NCBI RefSeq assembly: GCF_000716675.1
Contig: NZ_JNXT01000025.1
Coordinates: forward strand, 35,627-99,626
Origin: Streptomyces alboflavus
GTDB lineage: Bacteria > Actinomycetota > Actinomycetes > Streptomycetales > Streptomycetaceae
Direction: 5' to 3'
DNA: 64,000 nt
This document shows positions 34,188 to 42,476 of this stretch, piece after piece (position 1 is the first letter of the stretch; each line of letters starts with the position of its first letter). Made by a program: the position numbers and the translations under genes. Below the pieces are notes generated by a model, which did not search any database, was not told where the DNA came from, and saw only the letters and a list, made by a program, of their open reading frames with translations.

Positions 34188-35239
34188 CGAGGCTCATCCC
34201 CTCGCCGGTCGTCGTGGACATCCGGCCGGGGGCGTTGAACGACCTGGCCGGTGTCCTCGCCGACCAGCGGATCTGCTCGTCGACCGGCAAGCTCGCCATC
34301 GCCATCAGCGGCGGCTCCGGCGCGGTGCTGCGGGGTCGGCTCGCGCCGTCGCTGCCGAGCGCCGAGTGGTTCGAGGTGGGCGGTGGCACGCTCGATGACG
34401 CCATCAAGCTCGCCGACGCTATGAAGAAGGGCCGCTACGACGCGGTCGTCGGCCTCGGCGGCGGCAAGATCATCGACTGCGCCAAGTTCGCCGCGGCGCG
34501 CGTCGGCCTGCCGCTGGTCGCCGTCGCGACGAACCTGTCGCACGACGGCCTGTGCTCGCCCGTCGCGACCCTCGACAACGACGCGGGCCGCGGCTCCTAC
34601 GGTGTGCCGAACCCGATCGCGGTCGTCATCGACCTCGACGTCATCCGCGAGGCCCCGGTCCGCTTCGTGCGCTCCGGCATCGGCGACGCGCTCTCCAACA
34701 TCTCGGCGATCCGGGACTGGGAGCTGGCCGCCCGCGAGCGCGGCGAGGACATCGACGGCCTCGCCGCCGCGATGGCCCGCCAGGCCGGCGAGGCGGTCCT
34801 GCGCCACCCCGGCGGCGTCGGCGACGACGGCTTCCTCCAGGTCCTCGCCGAGGGCCTGGTCCTCACCGGCATCGCCATGTCCGTCTCGGGCGACTCCCGC
34901 CCGGCGTCCGGCGCCTGCCACGAGATCAACCACGCCTTCGACCTGCTCTTCCCCAAGCGCGCCGCGAGCCACGGCGAGCAGTGCGGCCTCGGCGCCGCCT
35001 TCGCGATGTACCTGCGCGGTGCCCGCGAGGAGTCGGCGTACATGGCGGAGGTCCTGCGCCGCCACGGCCTGCCCGTGCTCCCGGAGGAGATCGGCTTCAC
35101 CGTGGACGAGTTCGTCCAGGTCGTCGAGTACGCCCCGCAGACCCGGCCGGGCCGCTACACGATCCTCGAGCACCTCAATCTGAACACCGACCAGATCAAG
35201 GACGCATACGCCGACTATGCCAAGGCCATCGGTAGCTGA
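34175..35239 (+). CDS. Iron-containing alcohol dehydrogenase family protein, sn-glycerol-1-phosphate dehydrogenase-like
   Basis: 354 residues with the dehydroquinate-synthase-like fold of AraM/EgsA enzymes. VVGLGGGKIIDCAKFAA is the NAD(P) loop. The metal triad is suggested by SGIGDALSN (Asp), GACHEINHAFD (His) and RAASHGEQCGLG (His). The NLSHDGLCSPVA segment is typical of G1PDH relatives. Such enzymes reduce dihydroxyacetone phosphate to sn-glycerol-1-phosphate, the archaeal stereoisomer; bacterial AraM makes it too. It lies between a cytidylyltransferase and a CDP-alcohol phosphotransferase, which suggests a CDP-activated G1P or similar polyol. The GTG at 34175 overlaps the previous gene by 13 bases. 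Confidence 0.82.
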   Translation: MPVLTRLIPSPVVVDIRPGALNDLAGVLADQRICSSTGKLAIAISGGSGAVLRGRLAPSLPSAEWFEVGGGTLDDAIKLADAMKKGRYDAVVGLGGGKIIDCAKFAAARVGLPLVAVATNLSHDGLCSPVATLDNDAGRGSYGVPNPIAVVIDLDVIREAPVRFVRSGIGDALSNISAIRDWELAARERGEDIDGLAAAMARQAGEAVLRHPGGVGDDGFLQVLAEGLVLTGIAMSVSGDSRPASGACHEINHAFDLLFPKRAASHGEQCGLGAAFAMYLRGAREESAYMAEVLRRHGLPVLPEEIGFTVDEFVQVVEYAPQTRPGRYTILEHLNLNTDQIKDAYADYAKAIGS

Positions 35240-35996
35240 ACTCCGGCCCGTCGTTCACCCCGCGGGGGTGAAGGACCGGCGCAGCGGTGAGCACTGGGCG
35301 GGACGCATGTACATGCGGGAGATCTCGCTGCGCTGCGACCGCTACCTGGTGAACACCAGGATCACGCCCAATCAGCTGACCTACCTGATGACCGTCGCGG
35401 GCGTCCTCGCGGCCCCGGCCCTGCTCGTGCCGGGGATCTGGGGCGCGGTGCTCGGGGTCGTCGCGGTCCAGCTCTATCTGCTGCTCGACTGCGTCGACGG
35501 CGAGATCGCCCGCTGGCGCAAGCAGTACTCGATGTCCGGGGTGTACCTCGACCGGGTCGGCGCCTACCTGTGCGACGCCGCGGTCCTGGTCGGCTTCGGT
35601 CTGCGCGCCGCCGACCTGTGGGGATCGGGCCGCATCGACTGGCTGTGGGCCTTCCTCGGCACCCTGGCCGCCCTCGGCGCCATCCTGATCAAGGCCGAGA
35701 CCGACCTCGTGGCCGTCGCCCGGCACCAGCAGGGCATGGCGCCGGTGCAGGAGTCGGCGGCCGAGCCGCGCGCCGCCGGCATGGCCCTGGCCCGCAAGGC
35801 CGCGGCCGCGCTGAAGTTCCACCGGCTGATCCTCGGCATCGAGGCGTCCCTGCTGATCCTGGTCCTCGCGATCGTGGACTCGGTCAGGGGAGACCTGTTC
35901 TTCTCCCGCGTCGGGGTCGCCGTCCTGGCCGGCATCGCGCTGCTCCAGACCCTGCTCCACCTCGTGTCCATCCTCGTGTCGAGCAGGCTGAAGTGA
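35217..35996 (+). CDS. CDP-alcohol phosphotransferase family membrane protein, with variant motif
   Basis: 259 residues and about six membrane helices. The motif runs D91-C-V-D94-G95-E-I-A98-R99 ... G108-V-Y-L-D112-R-V-G-A116. The fourth Asp, usually four after the third and thought to be the general base, is Ala here. It is therefore either a variant subfamily or has changed chemistry. An acceptor-side or lipid-side transferase is likely: it would place a phospho-alcohol on a lipid or glycan. The ATG at 35217 overlaps the dehydrogenase gene by 23 bases; the first 30 residues are poorly constrained. Its stop overlaps the next start (GTGA). Confidence 0.83.
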   Translation: MPRPSVAELRPVVHPAGVKDRRSGEHWAGRMYMREISLRCDRYLVNTRITPNQLTYLMTVAGVLAAPALLVPGIWGAVLGVVAVQLYLLLDCVDGEIARWRKQYSMSGVYLDRVGAYLCDAAVLVGFGLRAADLWGSGRIDWLWAFLGTLAALGAILIKAETDLVAVARHQQGMAPVQESAAEPRAAGMALARKAAAALKFHRLILGIEASLLILVLAIVDSVRGDLFFSRVGVAVLAGIALLQTLLHLVSILVSSRLK

Positions 35997-36913
35997 GCAC
36001 ACCGAGCCGATCCGGCACACCGGGGACGCCGACCGCGCCGACGAAGGTCGGCGCGGTCGTCATCACCATGGGCAACCGCCCGCAGGAGCTGCGCGCGCTG
36101 CTCGACTCGGTCGCCAAGCAGGACGGCGACCGGGTCGAGGTGGTCGTCGTCGGCAACGGCGCCCCCGTGCCGGAGGTGCCCGAAGGCGTGCGCACCATAG
36201 AACTGCCCGAGAACCTGGGCATCCCGGGCGGGCGCAATGTGGGCATCGAGGCCTTCGGCCCGGGCGGCACCGACGTCGACATCCTGCTCTTCCTCGACGA
36301 CGACGGACTGCTCGCGCACACCGACACCGCCGAGCTGTGCCGCGCGGCCTTCGCGGCGGACCCCGAGCTCGGCATCATCAGCTTCCGCATCGCCGACCCG
36401 GACACCGGCGTCACCCAGCGCCGCCACGTCCCGCGCCTGCGCGCCTCGGACCCGATGCGCTCCTCCCGCGTGACGACGTTCCTCGGCGGCGCCAACGCCG
36501 TGCGCACCGCGGTCCTGAAGGAGGTCGGCGGCCTGCCCGACGCCTTCTTCTACGCCCATGAGGAGACCGACCTCGCCTGGCGCGCCCTGGACGCGGGCTG
36601 GATGATCGACTACCGCGCCGACATGGTGCTGTTCCACCCCACCACGGCCCCCTCACGGCACGCGGTCTACCACCGCATGGTGGCCCGCAACCGGGTCTGG
36701 CTGGCCCGCCGCAACCTGCCCGCCGTGCTCGTGCCCGTCTACCTCGGCGTCTGGCTCCTGCTCACCCTCGCCCGGCGCCCCTCGCGGCCCGCCCTGAAGG
36801 CCTGGTTCGGCGGTTTCAAGGAGGGCTGGACCAGCCCGAGCGGCCCTCGGCGTCCCATGCGGTGGCGTACGGTGTGGCGCCTGACCCGGCTGGGCCGACC
36901 TCCTGTGATCTGA
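35993..36913 (+). CDS. Family 2 glycosyltransferase
   Basis: 306 residues, GT-A fold. GAVVITMGNRPQELRALLDSVAKQ begins the nucleotide-sugar domain, LPENLGIPGGRNVGIE is the second conserved block, and ILLFLDDDGLL holds the metal-binding acidic triad near residue 98. GGANAVRTAVLKEVGGLPDAFFYAHEETDLAWRALDAG is the acceptor-side block with its ExDL. The C-terminus has an amphipathic segment that may sit on the membrane. The GTG at 35993 overlaps the upstream stop. It would add a sugar to the cluster's polymer or lipid; the UDP-galactose from galE next door is one candidate donor. Confidence 0.88.
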   Translation: MSTPSRSGTPGTPTAPTKVGAVVITMGNRPQELRALLDSVAKQDGDRVEVVVVGNGAPVPEVPEGVRTIELPENLGIPGGRNVGIEAFGPGGTDVDILLFLDDDGLLAHTDTAELCRAAFAADPELGIISFRIADPDTGVTQRRHVPRLRASDPMRSSRVTTFLGGANAVRTAVLKEVGGLPDAFFYAHEETDLAWRALDAGWMIDYRADMVLFHPTTAPSRHAVYHRMVARNRVWLARRNLPAVLVPVYLGVWLLLTLARRPSRPALKAWFGGFKEGWTSPSGPRRPMRWRTVWRLTRLGRPPVI

Positions 36914-37011
36914 CAAGCTCTGGTCTGAGAACATTCGGGCCGTATTCCGGTCCCTGGCCCCCCACGCCTACGCCCGACCGGCCGTGCATCTGAAGACGAA
37001 AGTTTCCCCTC

Positions 37012-37941
37012 GTGAGTGAGACAACGCAGGACGGTGGAGTCGCGGTGACCGCGCCACCGTCGCCCGACGACGGGCTGTCCCCCGCAGAGCTGGCGGCCAA
37101 GTACGGCCTGTCCGTCAGCGGCGCCCGTCCGGGTCTTTTCGAGTACGTCCGCCAGCTCTGGGGCCGGCGCCACTTCATCCTCGCCTTCTCCCAGGCGAAG
37201 CTCACCGCCCAGTACAGCCAGGCCAAGCTCGGCCAGCTGTGGCAGGTGGCGACACCGCTGCTCAACGCGCTCGTCTACTTCCTCATCTTCGGCCTGATCC
37301 TCAAGGCCGACCGGGGCATGGAGCGGGAGGTGTACATCCCGTTCCTCGTGACAGGCGTCTTCGTCTTCACCTTCACGCAGAGCTCGGTGATGGCGGGCGT
37401 GCGGGCGATCTCGGGCAACCTCGGTCTGGTGCGCGCGCTGCACTTCCCGCGCGCCTCGCTGCCGATCTCGTTCTCGCTGCAGCAGCTCCAGCAGCTGCTG
37501 TTCTCGATGATCGTGCTGTTCGTGGTGGCGGTCGGCTTCGGCAGCTACCCGCGGCTGTCCTGGCTGCTCATCCCGCCGGTGCTCGCGCTGCAGTTCCTCT
37601 TCAACACCGGCCTGGCGCTGATCATGGCGAGGCTCGGCAGCAAGACCCCCGACCTCGCGCAGCTGATGCCGTTCGTGATGCGCACCTGGATGTACGCGTC
37701 GGGCGTGATGTTCTCCATCCCGGTGATGCTCAAGGAGCACCCGGCGTGGATCGCCGACATCCTCCAGTGGAACCCGGCCGCCATCTACATGGACCTGATG
37801 CGCTTCGCGCTCATCGACGGCTACGGCTCGGAGAACCTGCCCCCGCACGTCTGGGCGGTCGCGGCCGGCTGGGCCGTGCTCGTCGCCGCGGGCGGCTTCG
37901 TGTACTTCTGGAAGGCGGAGGAGCGGTACGGCCGTGGCTGA
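37012..37941 (+). CDS. ABC-2 type polysaccharide/teichoic-acid exporter, permease
   Basis: 309 residues. A soluble N-terminus of about 65 residues is followed by the ABC-2 membrane domain with six helices. FSQAKLTAQYSQAKLGQLWQVATPLLNALVYFLIFGLIL is the hallmark coupling-helix and TM1 region of TagG/Wzm-type permeases, and YASGVMFSIPVMLKEHPAWIADILQWNPAAIYMDLMRFALI marks the C-terminal half. It forms the export channel with the ATPase that overlaps it by 8 bases. A GTG start at 37012 follows a 98-base spacer, the largest gap in the cluster. Confidence 0.88.
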   Translation: MSETTQDGGVAVTAPPSPDDGLSPAELAAKYGLSVSGARPGLFEYVRQLWGRRHFILAFSQAKLTAQYSQAKLGQLWQVATPLLNALVYFLIFGLILKADRGMEREVYIPFLVTGVFVFTFTQSSVMAGVRAISGNLGLVRALHFPRASLPISFSLQQLQQLLFSMIVLFVVAVGFGSYPRLSWLLIPPVLALQFLFNTGLALIMARLGSKTPDLAQLMPFVMRTWMYASGVMFSIPVMLKEHPAWIADILQWNPAAIYMDLMRFALIDGYGSENLPPHVWAVAAGWAVLVAAGGFVYFWKAEERYGRG

Positions 37942-38719
37942 CGACAAGAGCGCCGACCGGGCGCACATCCCCACCGTCATCGCGGACGAGCTGCACATCG
38001 TCTATCGCGTCAACGGCGCCAAGACGGGCAAGGGCAGCGCCACCTCCGCGCTGAGCCGGATCATCAGGCGCGGCGAGGAGCGCGGCGTGCGCAAGGTGCA
38101 CGCCGTGCGCGGCGTCAGCTTCACCGCCTACCGCGGCGAGGCGATCGGCCTCATCGGGTCGAACGGCTCCGGCAAGTCCACCCTGCTCCGGGCCATCGCC
38201 GGGCTGCTTCCCGCCGAGAAGGGCAAGGTGTACACCGACGGCCAGCCCTCGCTGCTCGGTGTGAACGCGGCCCTCATGAACGATCTGACCGGCGAGCGCA
38301 ACGTGATCCTCGGCGGGCTCGCGATGGGCATGAGCCGGGAGCAGATCAAGGCGCGCTACCAGGACATCGTCGACTTCTCCGGCATCAACGAGAAGGGCGA
38401 CTTCATCACCCTGCCGATGCGCACCTACTCCTCCGGCATGGCCGCCCGCCTGCGGTTCTCCATCGCGGCGGCCAAGGACCACGACGTACTGATGATCGAC
38501 GAGGCCCTCGCCACCGGCGACCGCAAGTTCCAGAAGCGCTCCGAGGCCCGCATCCGCGAGCTGCGCAAGGAGGCGGGCACGGTCTTCCTGGTGAGCCACA
38601 ACAACAAGTCGATCCGTGACACCTGCGACCGCGTGCTCTGGCTGGAGCGGGGCGAGCTGCGGATGGACGGACCGACGGACGAGGTCATCAAGGAGTACGA
38701 GAAGTTCACCGGCAAGTAG
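37934..38719 (+). CDS. ABC-type polysaccharide/teichoic-acid exporter, ATP-binding protein
   Basis: 261 residues. Walker A is GSNGSGKST near residue 76, the signature YSSGMAARLRFS near 165, and Walker B DVLMIDEALATGD near 186. The DE-x-LA-x-GD variant in place of DEPT is typical of Wzt/TagH/KpsT exporters of complete glycopolymers. The region between Walker A and signature is short and there is no C-terminal carbohydrate-binding domain as in some Wzt proteins, so it looks like the simple TagH core. It is coupled to the permease gene (8-base overlap) and followed by a strong terminator. Confidence 0.9.
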   Translation: MADDKSADRAHIPTVIADELHIVYRVNGAKTGKGSATSALSRIIRRGEERGVRKVHAVRGVSFTAYRGEAIGLIGSNGSGKSTLLRAIAGLLPAEKGKVYTDGQPSLLGVNAALMNDLTGERNVILGGLAMGMSREQIKARYQDIVDFSGINEKGDFITLPMRTYSSGMAARLRFSIAAAKDHDVLMIDEALATGDRKFQKRSEARIRELRKEAGTVFLVSHNNKSIRDTCDRVLWLERGELRMDGPTDEVIKEYEKFTGK

Positions 38720-38748
38720 CCGAATGGCCGCACGGATGTGGCGGCCGA

Positions 38749-38794
38749 ACGGGTCAGGGCCCCGCCGGGACGTCCGGGCGGGGCCCTGACCCGT
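38749..38794. terminator. Terminator of the glycopolymer cluster
   Basis: Perfect 18-base arms (38749-38766 and 38777-38794) with a 10-base loop, 30 bases past the ABC ATPase stop. It separates the cluster from the hopanoid operon. Confidence 0.85.
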
Positions 38795-38895
38795 GTCCGG
38801 ACCCCAGGAGCCCCTCAAGTCACCGGAGTTCAGGGAAGATTGGAGCCAATCGGTGCGTTGTTGTGATGTGCCGAACACCCCGACGACTCGGTGTG

Positions 38896-38913
38896 CGTTG
38901 TACAACGTAAGCT
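38896..38913 (+). promoter_or_regulatory. Palindrome and -10-like hexamer upstream of the hopanoid operon
   Basis: CGTTGTACAACG (38896-38907) is a perfect 12-base palindrome and is directly followed by TAAGCT (38908-38913), a TAnnnT hexamer. If this is the operon promoter, the palindrome fills the last turn of its spacer and the leader would be about 135 bases. Confidence 0.45.
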
Positions 38914-39054
38914 GTACCGGTGCTGATTCGCGGCAAGTGGGGCGATATCGCGCGGCACCGTGGCGGGGGCACGGTCAGCCGCACGGGAGGCGGGGCGGCG
39001 TGTCCGAAATAGGATGTTTTGGGTCGGCAGTGTAGAACGGGAGATGTGACGGCA

Positions 39055-39954
39055 ATGGCTACGGACGATCTCCGGCTCCGCGATGCGTCCGCCGTCCTCG
39101 ACAAAGCCGCGGACGAGAACTTCCCCGTGGCCCCGTTCTTCCTCCCGCGCGCCTGGCGCGAGGACCTCATGGCCGTGTACGGCTACGCCCGCCTGGTCGA
39201 CGACATCGGCGACGCCGACCTCGACCGCGGCGCGGCCCACGCCCGCTACCTCGGCGCGGACCCCGGAGCCGCCGGCGACCCACTCGAGCTCCTCGACGCC
39301 TTCGAAGCCGACCTGAAGAAGGTCTTCGCAGGTCAGGAGCCCGGCCACCCGCTGCTGCGGGCCCTGGTGCCCACCGTGCGCCGCCGCGGCCTGACCCCCG
39401 AGCCCTTTCTCGCCCTGATCGCGGCCAACCGCCAGGACCAGCTCGTCAAGCGGTACGAGACCTACGACGACCTCGTGGCCTACTGCGAGCTGTCCGCCAA
39501 CCCCGTCGGCCGCCTGGTCCTCGCCATCACCGACACCGCCACACCCGAGCGCGTGCGCCTCTCGGACTCCGTGTGCACGGCACTGCAGATCGTGGAGCAC
39601 CTCCAGGACGTGCGCGAGGACCTGGGCCGCGACCGTGTCTATCTCCCCGCCGAGGACATGGTGCGGTTTCATGTCCAGGAGCGGGATCTGGCTGTCCCTA
39701 CGGCAGGCGCGTCGGTGCGCGCACTGGTTGCATATGAAGCGGAACGCGCCCGCTGCCTCCTGAATGAAGGCACCCCCCTGGTGGGTAGCGTCCACGGCAG
39801 GCTGAAGCTGCTGCTTGCAGGGTTCGTGGCAGGGGGGAGGGCGGCGGTCGCGGCGATCGCCGCCGCCGGATACGACGTACTTCCAAGGCCGCCGAAGCCC
39901 ACGAAGCCGCGCCTGGTGCGCGAGGTGGGCGCGGTTCTGCGAGGAGAGGGGTGA
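39055..39954 (+). CDS. hpnC: Squalene synthase HpnC (hydroxysqualene synthase)
   Basis: 299 residues, trans-isoprenyl synthase fold: FPVAPFFLPRAWREDLMAVYGYARLVDDIGDAD with the first Asp-rich motif, and QIVEHLQDVREDLGRDRVYLP with the second. HpnC converts presqualene diphosphate to hydroxysqualene, the middle step of the HpnD-HpnC-HpnE route to squalene. The C-terminus ends with a Pro/Lys-rich tail. The ATG at 39055 has GGGAG 11 bases before it; a GTG at 39046 would add three residues but is too close to that site. It is the first gene of the hopanoid operon and overlaps hpnD by 4 bases. Confidence 0.92.
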   Translation: MATDDLRLRDASAVLDKAADENFPVAPFFLPRAWREDLMAVYGYARLVDDIGDADLDRGAAHARYLGADPGAAGDPLELLDAFEADLKKVFAGQEPGHPLLRALVPTVRRRGLTPEPFLALIAANRQDQLVKRYETYDDLVAYCELSANPVGRLVLAITDTATPERVRLSDSVCTALQIVEHLQDVREDLGRDRVYLPAEDMVRFHVQERDLAVPTAGASVRALVAYEAERARCLLNEGTPLVGSVHGRLKLLLAGFVAGGRAAVAAIAAAGYDVLPRPPKPTKPRLVREVGAVLRGEG

Positions 39955-40901
39955 GCCGGACCGTGGAGTCAGAACCTCGCGTGTCCGCGCCGGTACTCGC
40001 CGCATACAGCTATTGCGAGACCGTGACCGGGCAGCAGGCACGCAATTTCGCGTACGGCATCAGGTTGCTGCCGACGCCGCAGCGGCGGGCGATGTCCGCT
40101 CTCTACGCGTTCTCGCGGCGCGTGGACGACATCGGCGACGGCGCCCTGGAGCCGGACGTGAAGGGGGCGCGGCTCCACGACACCCGGGTCCTGCTCACCC
40201 GCGTCCGCGACGGCGAGGTGGCGGAGGACGACACCGACCCCGTGGCCGTGGCGCTCAGCCACGCGGCCCGGCACTTCCCGATCCCGCTCGGCGGGCTCGA
40301 CGAGCTGATCGACGGCGTCCTGATGGACGTGCGCGGCGAGACCTACGAGACCTGGGACGACCTGAAGGTCTACTGCCGCTGTGTGGCCGGGGCGATCGGG
40401 CGGCTCTCCCTCGGGGTGTTCGGCACCGAGCCGGGGGCGCTGCACGCGGAGCGCGCGCCGGAGTACGCCGACACGCTCGGCCTCGCGCTCCAACTCACCA
40501 ACATCCTCAGGGACGTTCGCGAGGACGCGCTCGAAGGGCGCACCTACCTCCCGGCCGACGACCTCGCCAAGTTCGGCTGCTCCGCCGGGTTCGCCGGCAG
40601 CGAGCCGCCCGCCGGGTCGGACTTCGCGGGCCTGGTGCACTTCGAAGTCCGCCGCGCCCGGGCCCTGTTCGCCGAGGGCTACCGCCTCCTTCCCATGCTG
40701 GACCGGCGCAGCGGCGCCTGTGTGGCGGCGATGGCGGGCATCTACCGCCGCTTGCTCGATCGCATCGAGCGGGAGCCGGAAGCGGTCCTTCGGGGCCGCG
40801 TTTCGCTGCCGGGACGCGAGAAGGCGTATGTCGCCGTGCGCGGTCTGTCCGGGCTCGACGCGCGCAGCGTCTCCCGGGGAGCCGTCAGGAGGCGTACATG
40901 A
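39951..40901 (+). CDS. hpnD: Presqualene diphosphate synthase HpnD
   Basis: 316 residues with SYCETVTGQQARNFAYGIRLLP, LYAFSRRVDDIGDGA (first Asp-rich motif) and LALQLTNILRDVREDALEGRTYLPADDLAKFGC (second). HpnD joins two farnesyl diphosphates head-to-head to presqualene diphosphate. The GTG at 39951 overlaps the hpnC stop as GTGA and its own stop overlaps the next small ORF as ATGA, so the first four genes are translationally chained. The C-terminal 60 residues are Arg-rich. Confidence 0.92.
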   Translation: MSRTVESEPRVSAPVLAAYSYCETVTGQQARNFAYGIRLLPTPQRRAMSALYAFSRRVDDIGDGALEPDVKGARLHDTRVLLTRVRDGEVAEDDTDPVAVALSHAARHFPIPLGGLDELIDGVLMDVRGETYETWDDLKVYCRCVAGAIGRLSLGVFGTEPGALHAERAPEYADTLGLALQLTNILRDVREDALEGRTYLPADDLAKFGCSAGFAGSEPPAGSDFAGLVHFEVRRARALFAEGYRLLPMLDRRSGACVAAMAGIYRRLLDRIEREPEAVLRGRVSLPGREKAYVAVRGLSGLDARSVSRGAVRRRT

Positions 40902-41014
40902 TGCGCAGGCACGACGGCTCCGGCGCAGGTCCCGCGCGTCGCTCCAAACGGCGGGCAACCCTCCGCATGACCATGGCGTCCCAGACTGCAACTGCCGAAA
41001 GGGAGGACGCATGA
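40898..41014 (+). CDS. 38-residue protein in the hopanoid operon (possibly DUF6380)
   Basis: ATG at 40898 (an ATG-ATG pair) behind CAGGAGG, stop at 41012-41014. It is basic at first (MRRHDGSGAGPARRSKRRATLR) and then has MTMASQTATAEREDA. Its start overlaps hpnD's stop and its stop overlaps hpnE's start, both as ATGA. The ribosome site and double coupling argue that it is translated. The KRRATLR...SxTATA pattern resembles a tiny actinobacterial family of unknown function (DUF6380, from memory). It may also simply keep ribosomes running into hpnE. Confidence 0.65.
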   Translation: MMRRHDGSGAGPARRSKRRATLRMTMASQTATAEREDA

Positions 41015-42417
41015 GGCAGGACGACAGGCAGCCCGCAGCGGACGCCGACGGAGCCGGGAAACGGGCGTCCGCCGTCGTCGTGGGCGGCGGCCTGGCCGGT
41101 ATCACCTCAGCCCTCGCCCTGGCCGACGCCGGCCTCGACGTCACCCTCCTGGAGGGCCGCCCGCGCCTGGGCGGACTCGCCTTCTCCTTCCAGCGCGGCG
41201 AGCTGACCGTCGACAACGGCCAGCACGTCTACCTGCGCTGCTGCACCGCCTACCGCTGGTTCCTCGACCGCGTCGAGGGCGCGCACCTGGCGCCGCTGCA
41301 GGACCGCCTCGACGTACCCGTGCTCGACGCCGACCGGCACCGCCTCGGACGGCTGCGCCGCACCGCGCTGCCCGTGCCCCTGCACCTGGCCGCGAGCCTC
41401 GCCACCTACCCGCATCTGTCGCTCGCCGAGCGCGCCGCCGTCGGCCGCGCGGCGCTCGCCCTCAAGGGGCTCGACCCGGCCGACCCGGCGCTCGACAGTC
41501 AGGACTTCGGCAGCTGGCTGGCCGCCCGCGGACAGTCGAAGCGCGCCATCGAGGCCCTGTGGGACCTCGTCGGGGTCGCCACCCTCAACGCCGTCGCGGG
41601 CGACGCCTCGCTCGGGCTCGCCGCGATGGTGTTCAAGACCGGTCTGCTCTCCGACCCGGGCGCCGCCGACATCGGCTGGGCGCGGGTGCCCCTCGGTGAC
41701 ATCCATGACGGTCTGGCCCGCAAGGCGCTCGACTCGGCGGGCGTGCGTACCGAACTGAGGGCACGTGTCACCTCCATCTCCCGTAGTGACAACGGCGGTT
41801 GGCGCGTCGAGGTTCCCGGCGAGTCGCTCCCGGCGGACACGGTGGTACTCGCCGTGCCCCAGGCCGAGACCCACGACCTGCTCCCGGACGGCGCCCTCGA
41901 CGAGCCCGACCGGCTGCTCGGCATCGACACCGCGCCGATCCTGAACATCCACGTCGTGTACGACCGCAAGGTCCTGAAGAGGCCCTTCTTCGCCGCGCTC
42001 GGCACCCCCGTGCAGTGGGTCTTCGACAGGACCGACGCCTCGGGCCTGGCCGAGGGGCAGTACCTGGCCCTCTCGCAGTCCGCGGCCCAGGACGAGATCG
42101 ACGCACCCGTGGCGGCGCTCAGAGAGCGCTATCTGCCGGAGCTCGAGCGCCTCCTGCCCGCCGCGCACGGCGCACGGGTCCTCGACTTCTTCGTGACCCG
42201 GGAGCGCACCGCGACCTTCGCGCCCACCCCGGGCGTCGGCCGCCTGCGACCGGGCGCGCACACCAACGCGTCCGGGCTCTACCTGGCGGGCGCGTGGACC
42301 GCGACCGGCTGGCCCGCGACGATGGAAGGCGCTGTACGCAGCGGAATCACCGCAGCCCGGGCGGCCCTGACCGCACTCGACCGCCCTCATGGACATCTCT
42401 TCGAGGAGGCGGCGTGA
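41011..42417 (+). CDS. hpnE: Hydroxysqualene dehydroxylase HpnE
   Basis: 468 residues, a FAD-dependent amine-oxidase/desaturase fold. The dinucleotide loop is AVVVGGGLAGITSALALADAGLDVTLLEGRPRLGG near residue 15-45. The FAD contact ELTVDNGQHVYLRCC comes next, and the C-terminal signature is LYLAGAWTATGWPATMEGAVRSGITAARAAL. HpnE reduces hydroxysqualene to squalene, the substrate of the cyclase two genes on. The ATG at 41011 has GGGAGG at good distance and overlaps the small ORF's stop. Confidence 0.93.
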   Translation: MRQDDRQPAADADGAGKRASAVVVGGGLAGITSALALADAGLDVTLLEGRPRLGGLAFSFQRGELTVDNGQHVYLRCCTAYRWFLDRVEGAHLAPLQDRLDVPVLDADRHRLGRLRRTALPVPLHLAASLATYPHLSLAERAAVGRAALALKGLDPADPALDSQDFGSWLAARGQSKRAIEALWDLVGVATLNAVAGDASLGLAAMVFKTGLLSDPGAADIGWARVPLGDIHDGLARKALDSAGVRTELRARVTSISRSDNGGWRVEVPGESLPADTVVLAVPQAETHDLLPDGALDEPDRLLGIDTAPILNIHVVYDRKVLKRPFFAALGTPVQWVFDRTDASGLAEGQYLALSQSAAQDEIDAPVAALRERYLPELERLLPAAHGARVLDFFVTRERTATFAPTPGVGRLRPGAHTNASGLYLAGAWTATGWPATMEGAVRSGITAARAALTALDRPHGHLFEEAA

Positions 42418-42476
42418 AGCTCGACCTGCTGGGGCCACCGCCCCACGAACCCCGCACCGGAACCAGAGGAGAGAAT

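Noticed and set aside
42414-42476. GTG 42414 as start of the prenyl diphosphate synthase
   Set aside because: It overlaps the hpnE stop as coupled genes do, but the ribosome site before GTG 42477 is far better and conserved sequence starts there. Not fully excluded.
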